Positions 56,820 through 64,000 of a stretch of 64,000 nt of DNA are shown here, in pieces. Each line of letters starts with the position of its first letter. Position 1 is the first letter of the stretch. A model generated the notes under the pieces. That model ran no database searches. It was not told where the DNA came from and saw nothing but the letters and a program-made list of their open reading frames with translations. The stretch is taken from NCBI RefSeq assembly GCF_019059575.1, contig NW_024881703.1, positions 234,501 through 298,500 of the forward strand, in the 5' to 3' direction. This stretch comes from Amphibalanus amphitrite. Its lineage: Eukaryota > Arthropoda > Thecostraca > Balanomorpha > Balanidae. The position numbers and the translations under genes were made by a program.

Positions 56820-57412
56820 CTTCAATCGGCAGTCGGCCGGTCAGCGGGCGCCTTCAGTCTATTCTGAGCGCTGAAGAGGGGCGCTGCGTGTATCTTCTAC
56901 AGCGTGGTTTATCATTGCAGCGCTTTGTGTCGTCTGTACGGCAAGTCTGTGATAATTTTGAATAAGTATGTATTGTAAACTGATATTCAATACGTTTACT
57001 AGTCTCGTTGCTGGCTTTGTCTTTGGTTTCTTTATGTCGGTTTCATATAACGTAACTTATCAACTTACCTTCTGCAGCGAGGAGATCTTAGTCTGTGCTC
57101 TGTGTCGTCTGTACAGCAAGTCTGTCATAATTTTGAATTAGTATGTTTTGTAAACTGGTTTCAATACGTTCAGGTGTGTCGTTGCTGCCTTTGTCTTTTT
57201 GGTTTCTGTATCTGACTTTTTTGTCACGATATTAAGCGATATTAAATCTGTTTTGTGCAAGATTTTAAAACAATTGTAACAATCATTGCACCAGAACATT
57301 TGTAGATTCAGTCTTCTTTAAGGTCGCGTGTCGTGAAATATAATAAAGATAAAGTACGCAATATAAAACCGACATAAAAAAACAAAAAGACAAAGCCAGC
57401 AACGAGATTGCT
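56820..57412. repeat. satellite-like core, last units before copy C
   Basis: A plus-oriented unit with 'gcgctgcgtgtatcttctacagcg' and 'gtcgtctgtacggcaagtctg' is followed by a second, partial one, and then 'tcgtgaaatataataaagataaag'. That matches, inverted, the sequence right of copy B. Confidence 0.82.
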
Positions 57413-57923
57413 GGTTTCACGGCCGCTGCTAGCACCTTGCCATCACACGCAGCGAAATCTGAAATCGGTTTTCAGATATTGACAAACTCGGACGCTCCAA
57501 TATTAGATGATGTTAGCTCTTCTCCAAAGCCAATGCAGTGATTTGTTCCCAGACTTAACCTGACATCGACGTGACTTGTAGACCTACGTATGGAAAATTT
57601 ACCAACAAAATCCGCCTCGACCATTCCTTAGGAAGTTTGACGAGGAGCCAAAAATCTGCATCCCTCCTCAGTGTTTCGTGTATTCATCTCAATACTTCAA
57701 GAAGTCCGGTTAAAAAATATGCGCACAAAACGCACATTAACCAATTTCAAACAGAAAAAACTTTCACCAATCACACGCAAAGCCGAGACGAAACTTCATC
57801 TGTCATTCAACTGTAAAAATGATGTGAATTTACCACGAAAACAGAGTAGCAACTAGAGATGTCAGTCGGATACCAACATTTTGGTATACCGATACCAAAC
57901 CGATACCAACTTGGTATTTGGTA

Positions 57924-58852
57924 CCGTAAACGGGGGTGTCTTTGCCATGTTTTCAACTTTAGACGCTTGTATTCTTTTAACTTGTTAAATTATTGGGATG
58001 ACTCTTATGTTCAAAACACGGATGAAGATTAGCTCTTTGGGTTTTGCTATGATCGTATTTATAGCTTGCCTAAAAATATAAATTTTTAAGGAAATAAGTC
58101 CTGGCAAAGTTAAACTGAAAAAGGGGTGACTTTGCCGCTATGCCAAATAATATTTTTGTAACGCTAACAAATACTTTTTGGTGCATTTTTGTTCCATTGT
58201 ATGAGGAAGGGAAACCATCCTTAATTGTTTAATAGGAAAAATAAAGCAATTCGAGGTTTTTGCTCTTAAACGATGTACAAAAAAGGAGAGATGCCTTACT
58301 TTTTATAATACATTATAAAAGCAATTCGAGGTTTTTGCTCTTAAACGATGTACAAAAAAAGGAGAGATGCCTTACTTTTCATAATACATTATATTTGTTG
58401 AAAATAATTGAGATTTAATAGTAACTAGAAACTGAAAAATGGTTCAGAATAGTTGAATAAGCACAGATTTTATTGTATCGGTATCCTAGGACCATGCAGC
58501 TTTTTCCAGCGGCATTAAGCGGAACAGAAATAGTATGTTCTTGCGGGAACATACCGACACCCTTATTATCAGCATTTTGATCTATAAAATAATACAGATT
58601 TCTACAGCCAGTCTTACTGGCAAACTCAGGAGTTTGCCAGTAACCTGACTCCATGATCATGATCATGGCTGTGCTTAAAAGTTGGGCCCAGCTTCATCCA
58701 TTTTTCATTTTGGTTATTCTTATCAATCATCCATCATTTGTGCATAAAAAATTATTACATTCTTCGTAAAATATCACTGGAGATCACCCTAAACCATTTT
58801 TTGAGAAGCATGGCAAAGTCACCCAGCAAGGCAAAGTCACCCCCGTTTACGG
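57924..58852. mobile_element. TA-flanked MITE inside the hAT MITE of copy C
   Basis: The ends CCGTAAACGGGGGTGACTTT (left has one difference) are bordered by TA (57922-57923, 58853-58854). Copies A and B show the empty site ('tttggtatttcgatccccc' inverted). The interior has a 78-bp tandem duplication (58244-58393, 'gcaattcgaggtttttgctc..') and a short palindrome, GATCATGATCATG. Non-coding, 929 bp. Confidence 0.9.
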
Positions 58853-60073
58853 TATTTTAATCCCCCTATATTTGGTATTTTGTTGGTATTATGAACCCAT
58901 ACTAATATATGACGCAGATAATTTGGTATTTTATCTGCCTCATATATTAGTATGGGTAATTGCCTCATGTTCCTAGGTTGGTTCGGTTTCGATATTTTCT
59001 CACGGTTTTGGTTGGTATTTTGTTTGGTATCGGTATTCCGATTTTCTATAATTGACATCAATAGTAGCAACCAACAGCGCAGAACTAACATGCTCGGTCC
59101 GAGCTCAACTCGGCAGGTGTCAGCTCTCACCGCGCCGAACAGTTTCACAAACGGCAAATTACCGAGGTTACCACAATCACGAATATGAATGATCATTATG
59201 ATCTGAATGATCATTATGATCTGAATGATCATACAAAACACAAATACTTGTAATTGTAAGAAGTGTTGCCCGCACTTTTAATTGTAAAGAAGTGTTGCCC
59301 GCAAATCGTAGTCACTTATGCTCACAATAAAACCACAAAAGTTAGGTCTGATGCGTGAAATTCATGGCATGCGAATCGGTAACCAGTAATATCGCGGTAG
59401 GGGAAGACAACAGGTCATGTACAGTCGTGTACAGGTTGATGGTCCCCTACTCTTTATCCACCGGGTTCCTATGGCTCAGCATTGGCAGCAGCCGCCTGGT
59501 ACCGGTAGGCTGTGCCGCATGACCCGAGAGTGAAGCGGCACAGTCTACCCACGCCGTTTGACATCGGCTCGGGTCGCCGGGTGGAGCGCTTTGTAGACCA
59601 GCTGTCGCGTCAGACCAGCGCGGGGGAGGGGCTCGTCTCGGTGGTTGGCGTGGGTTGGCGAGTGGTGTTGGGCGAGTTGGTGGACCATGGGGGCTGGGCG
59701 GGTGTGTGTGGTCACTTGCTGCATTGCACATTTTGCGTCGCTTAACAATTGCATTCCTGTTTTTGCTAAGCAAAATGCACGGAAGACCCAGCGAATATAA
59801 TTTACTTGTGCATTGTGCAAAACGTGATTTGACACGGTATCGAGGCAACCATAGGTCTTGTGCCACATATATGCATGATATTTAGGCAAAACGCTTATGA
59901 AAATGGTAGATTGATCGGATTGATCCTGGATGTCAATTCGTATGTTAAATGTCGACATGTATTAAATGAACGAATGATTCAATCAATCAATCAATCAATC
60001 GACAATTGACATGTAGATATAAAACCGTGTAAATGGCTCGCAACGACTATAATCGAACCAGATCCTAACTCGG

Positions 60074-60167
60074 AAAAGTAGCCGGAGCCCCGATGAGGCT
60101 CGAACCGGGACTCCACGTTGAAATTTTTGGCAATGATCCATCGTCATTCCACCAAGCTAGAGCGACC
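60074..60167 (-). ncRNA. tRNA-like segment (SINE head or decayed tRNA)
   Basis: The minus strand has TAGCTTGGTGGAATG (A-box-like) and GGTTCGAGCC (B box) at tRNA-like spacing, ending near GGCTCCGGC, which can pair with GCCGG at the start. The arm around the B box is not a standard 5-7-5 T arm and no proper anticodon stem is seen. I read it as a tRNA-derived SINE head rather than a functional tRNA. Confidence 0.5.
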
Positions 60168-60265
60168 GGCACCCGGAACCACAAAAACATTCATTGACTT
60201 TGCTGCCGACTCCCGGCCCCGCCGCCCGCCCGGCCAGACTTTGCCCCGGCCGTGGCCACCATCCG

Positions 60266-60346
60266 GTGTAGCTCAGCGTAGGAGTGCTAGACTGTCAAAC
60301 TGACCGGTAGTGAGAGGAACGGTTCGAGACGCTTCGCGTGCTGGAT
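60266..60346 (+). ncRNA. tRNA-like segment (SINE head)
   Basis: GGTGTAGCTCAGCGTAGGAG fits an A box with D-arm, and ACGGTTCGAGACGC fits a B box 45-50 nt later. The anticodon arm does not fold cleanly. It lies head-to-head with the minus-strand one, about 100 bp apart. Confidence 0.5.
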
Positions 60347-62795
60347 GTTTATTTCTGTGTCCGAGGCCATGCGATTAGTCCACTTTACAGAAAGATTATT
60401 TGGTGACAGGTCTGTTTTCTTTCTTTGCTGCAATTCATGAGGAGACCGTATGGACCCTTACCTGTCCTTCCGCACCCCACTTGGGAGATTTGGTGAATAT
60501 CTCTAAAGCGAATTTTTGGGACGGTGGATTACGATCGGTTCTACGCGACAAGTGACCACTCACACCCAGCCCCAGGTCCGCTCACTCCCTCCCCACATCA
60601 CCCCCGCCCCACACCACACTCCAGCCCGCCTCATCCACCGAGCCGAGCCAAATAGACAGGCCTGACCCTTACCCCCCCCCCTCCCCCCAGCCGTTGTAAC
60701 GCAGCGTCCGGTCAAATCGCTCTACCAGGCGACCCGAGCCGGTGTCATACAGTGTGGGTAGGCTGTGCCGCTTCACTCTCGGGTCATGCGGCACAGCCTA
60801 CCGGTACCAGGCGGCTGCTGCCAATGCTGAGCCATAGGAACCCGGTGGATAAAGAGTGGCGGACCATCAACCTGTACACGACTGTATAATGTGCAGAAAA
60901 GCCCGCCAAACAAATACATCGTCATGCATCATATTACGAATGCTAGTCAAAAATCGCCGGAACTATCGTTCTCATACATACGGCCACGGGAGAGGGGGGG
61001 GGGATGAACGTCACAATGACCAGTTGCACAACAAATGGATCGTACAATAATCAGTTATAAATCAGTTATCACTTTGATCATAACGAACTTTACCTAGCAC
61101 CGGTATAATTCCTCCCCGCTTGCCGCTCTTGTCTGTCATCTGATGATCCTCACAACTATTTCAATGTTGAACTTCATCACCCCGACCCGCACTCTATTTC
61201 CACCGAAGTGTTCACTCCATGCAGCACTGTCAATCCCGTGACAGAAGGTGCCGCGCCGACCGTCCGCCGTCCCGCCAACATGCCTCCGTTAACCTTTGGG
61301 TGACAAGCCACGATTAACTGTAACTGGTAACTGTAACTGTTAACCACGGTTTAACCACGGTGCCACCTCCTTGGGGCACGCTTATTACCCTACAGCCCGC
61401 ACTGTGGCCGCCGATTTGAATCCGGTCATCTTTCTCCCCGCGCAAGCAGGGACTGCCACACTGAAACTTCGAGCTGTGTCGCCGGTCTTGAGCACAGGGC
61501 CGACTGGCTATCCGTAGTTTTGCAGATGACTGGTGGGTTCCCCCTGTTCATCCTCTGAGTGGTCCAGCGGCCCGCGCAGCGTTGCGACGAGGTCCACCAT
61601 CGCGGTTCTGTAGCTGCAGCATGTGACTGGCCCGCCTGAGCTCCTCGACGTCGGACCGCGGCCCGAGAGAGAACAAGCTGGGCCGACTGGCCGAGCCAGG
61701 CTAATTGCACCAGGTCCATGCCGCCGGCCGGTGCCGTGCACCGGCCTCTGGACTGGGAGATGATCGGATACAGCGAATGCTGCCACCGCCGCCCCAGGTG
61801 AGCTACACGTACCAACGCCACTCTACCGGTCCGCTAGGCAAGCCCTGCCACCGACGTGGAAAGCGAGCTGTAACGCACAGGGAACGAAACCCATCAGCAA
61901 TCGGTGTAGGGGAGGGGATAACATTGCACAAGCGGACAGGAAACAGCACTGATATAGCATCTAGATAACGTTAAGTGAAAGATAACGTTAAGTGAAAATG
62001 AAAGACACACACACGCACGTACGCACGCACGCACGCACGCACGCGGTGCAGTCGCCCAAATCTTACCGATTCCCACTCCGGATCGGTGTCAATATAGCAT
62101 GGCCCAAGACACTAAAACGTTCGTTGATGCTTCAAAGCCAGATTTCGTCGTAGTAAAGACAAAGCTTACGTTTTCAACAATCCTTTTCAGTTAAAATCAG
62201 AAACAACAGTTGTGCCAGAACCTATTCATCGCTCTGCACATTACTTTAAAACATATTGCAATTTTAGGTCTTGCAATCTAAGAGCGTGCAAAGAATTGTT
62301 ACAGGCAAGATAAAACATTTCTGACAAACTTTAAACCCTGAGTCATGCATCAAATCATCCATCGACTCTGCACCCCTGTCAGTAGTTGTGTCGGTTGTAA
62401 AATGCACAAAGGTGTTTCAAAGTAGCTACAGCAAGCAAAAGGCTCATCAACCTGACCTACCCGCGTGACTTCATGCTGCTGAGCTGACGTTTGTCATCCA
62501 TGCTGCCGCCGGCCGCTCCAGCAGCCCAGTCGCGAGTGTACGATCCGCAGCTCTGCGTTGGCCCGGCTTCAGCTTCACGTTCTGAAAATGGGGTCCATTT
62601 CACATCAATTCATTGCTGATTGTGATGGCATTTAGAATAGATCATACTAGCCGTTTTCACGACGGGCTACACGACGACGGTTAAAATGTGTCGCTTGCTA
62701 AGACACTTCAATGCTGTCTGGTAAGTCTCGCTACAATGTTCAATATCATTGTGCTTGTGCAGGGCATGTAAGCATGAACTTAAAATGCTGCGGGC

Positions 62796-63345
62796 GGACA
62801 AAGGCGTGCACTCCTAGTAGCCAGGCATGGACTCCCTCCCACCGAACTGGGCGCATCTGGGGCATGCACCTGCTACACTTTGCAGACTGGTAACCGCTCC
62901 CGTCACTTGACATAAGACGATCGCGTGGCAGGGCCTACCTACCAAGAAGCCAGACTGGAAATAATACACGTTATGCCGAAATGTCCGGCGTGGTGGCGGG
63001 ATTGCGCCGAAAATTTCAGCGCACGTCCGGTGTAACTTCGCATGTGCCGAATTCAGCGCATGGCGGCGGACGAATTTCTCGGCGCAGGGCGGTCGCATAA
63101 TTTTTTGACGAAAGACGGTCACCGAATTTGTGCGGTACGCTGGTCAATCTAGCGGCAGATTCGCCCCGCGGGCAGCTCTGGAGAGGTTTCGGGACGAGAC
63201 CTCCCCGCCCCAGTCGTCGCGTGCTCGAACTGGATAGCCGCTCGAACTCGTCGGAGAAGCGGCTGCCCAGGGAGGCCTCAACCCTCGGCGTGGAGATAGG
63301 TATGGAAGACCTTGTTGAACATCGCCAAGCGTCGTTAAATGGAGT
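62796..63345. other. no supported gene
   Basis: Unique-looking sequence beyond copy C. Frames up to 149 codons overlap on both strands without a recognisable domain. Confidence 0.55.
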
Positions 63346-64000
63346 AGGGACCCTCCCACCTTCAAAAAAGTTAATGAATTGGCATGAAAAAGATGTCGCT
63401 CGGTTCAGAAAGACCAAAAACGAATATCTACCAAATTTCACCGAAAAATATTCACCGGTTTTCAAGATATTAGACTTTTACTTTTGTTTACTTTTTGGGA
63501 TCTCCGCTGTTCCTAGGGACTTAAGGGTGCGATGTTAATGTTAAGTCAATGGGAGGTGAAAAACCGCAATATCTTGAAAACCGATTGAGATATTAGCCTC
63601 AAATTATTAAATTAGATTAGCCTGGCATGTACCTGCTCTATGGGTATACAAAGCCTACTTTGGAAAAGTTGTTTGATTCCGTGCAATATTCACGTTGATA
63701 TTGCACGATAAAGGTGGAAAAACTGAAAAGTTTGAGCCGAAATTCATTAAACGCCATTCAAACTAGGCGCAAAAAATGAATGGCACCCGCATCTCCTCAA
63801 AGTTGACAACAATTCTATGTACTCCGATTTTCCATTTTCTTTTTGCAATGTTGCATAAAATGAAAGTAAAACTTTGCTCATCTTTCAATTTATGTGTGAG
63901 GCATAAAACAAAAAACTGGCTACATAGAAATGTGCACAGAACATTTCTTCACACGAAAATGAAGTTTACTTTTCAGAAATATCTGAACTGTGACTGGAAT
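63346..64000. mobile_element. probable left end of a family-1-like MITE running off the window
   Basis: AGGGACCCTCCCACCTTC differs from the family 1 end (434) at two positions. The following A/T-rich sequence with 'ttttcaagatattag' and 'cttgaaaaccgattgagatatt' is MITE-like. TTAA lies at 63335-63338, seven bases away, so the border is not clean. The other end is outside. Confidence 0.45.

Larger units (their letters stand above)
59422..60884. mobile_element. TA-flanked 1.5 kb element with tRNA-like segments
   Basis: CAGTCGTGTACAGGTTGATG at the left and its inverse at the right are bordered by TA (59420-59421, 60885-60886). Copies A and B have the empty site 'ggtcatatataatgtg' (inverted). The inverted ends extend about 110-130 bp and contain a second palindrome ('ggctgtgccgcatgacccgagagtgaagcggcacag'). 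Two tRNA-like, pol III promoter-like segments lie inside (60074-60167 minus, 60266-60346 plus). No transposase frame. Confidence 0.88.
57413..62795. repeat. inverted, diverged arm copy C
   Basis: Reverse-complement homology to copy B from its junction with the core (about B 33270) outward to 'gcccgcagcattttaag' (B about 29696; A 25231). C lacks the 598-bp insertion of A and B, and has two insertions of its own (57924-58852, 59422-60884) plus many point changes. It shares the hAT MITE at the same site, the GTTAACAGTTACAGTTACC block, the exon-like segment (one base lost) and a shorter (CACG)n array. Confidence 0.9.

Noticed and set aside
60074..60346. Functional tRNA genes
   Set aside because: A and B boxes are present but the cloverleaf does not form properly. 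Called SINE-like instead.

Overview
This window is nuclear DNA from an animal. It is almost entirely accessory and repeat sequence, with no operons, Shine-Dalgarno sites or dense coding. The one recognisable host gene is a replication-dependent linker histone H1 on the minus strand. It has a GH1 globular domain, a K/A/P tail with SPKK-type motifs, and the classic histone 3' stem-loop. The H1 sequence, together with BEL/Pao and Gypsy retrotransposons and an L1/Tx1-like LINE, fits an invertebrate. An arthropod, perhaps a crustacean, is my guess from the H1, and I hold it at low confidence.

Layout. 0-7 kb holds transposon debris: a possible Tc1-like transposase N-terminus, TTAA-, hAT- and TA-type MITEs, a C/T-rich tract, and a possible orphan 3' exon at 6679-6885. 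7.4-15.2 kb is the H1 locus. H1 is split in the middle of its globular domain by a 6.8 kb insertion with TA target duplications and CAGT-type inverted ends, and that insertion has collected further elements. 15.5-18.4 kb is a 5'-truncated BEL/Pao element with a TTAA MITE inserted in pol. 18.4-24.2 kb has no gene; it contains a perfect 50-bp palindrome, other hairpins, degenerate minisatellites and another TTAA MITE.

24.3-33.2 kb is a near-perfect 4,469-bp tandem duplication (copies A and B). An inverted, more diverged relative (copy C) occupies about 57.4-62.8 kb. Between B and C lies a core of roughly 0.8 kb satellite-like units in both orientations. This core has been split by a LINE (35.1-45.0 kb, 17-bp target duplication), a BEL element (45.6-48.5 kb), a 2.2 kb foldback-type element with inverted ends of about 0.5 kb (51.0-53.3 kb), a TTAA MITE (53.9-54.7 kb) and a mariner-type MITE (55.9-56.6 kb). 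The LINE is itself interrupted by a complete, apparently intact Gypsy element (38.4-42.7 kb). The insertion order can be read directly from the target duplications.

The most novel signal is a group of TTAA-flanked non-autonomous elements with different terminal repeats but shared architecture. Most have a G-run/C-run hairpin just inside an end, an 'ataactcgcg'-like box and internal AGGTCA (nuclear-receptor half-site-like) arrays. The second strong point is the B-core-C arrangement, which looks like a giant inverted-repeat element.
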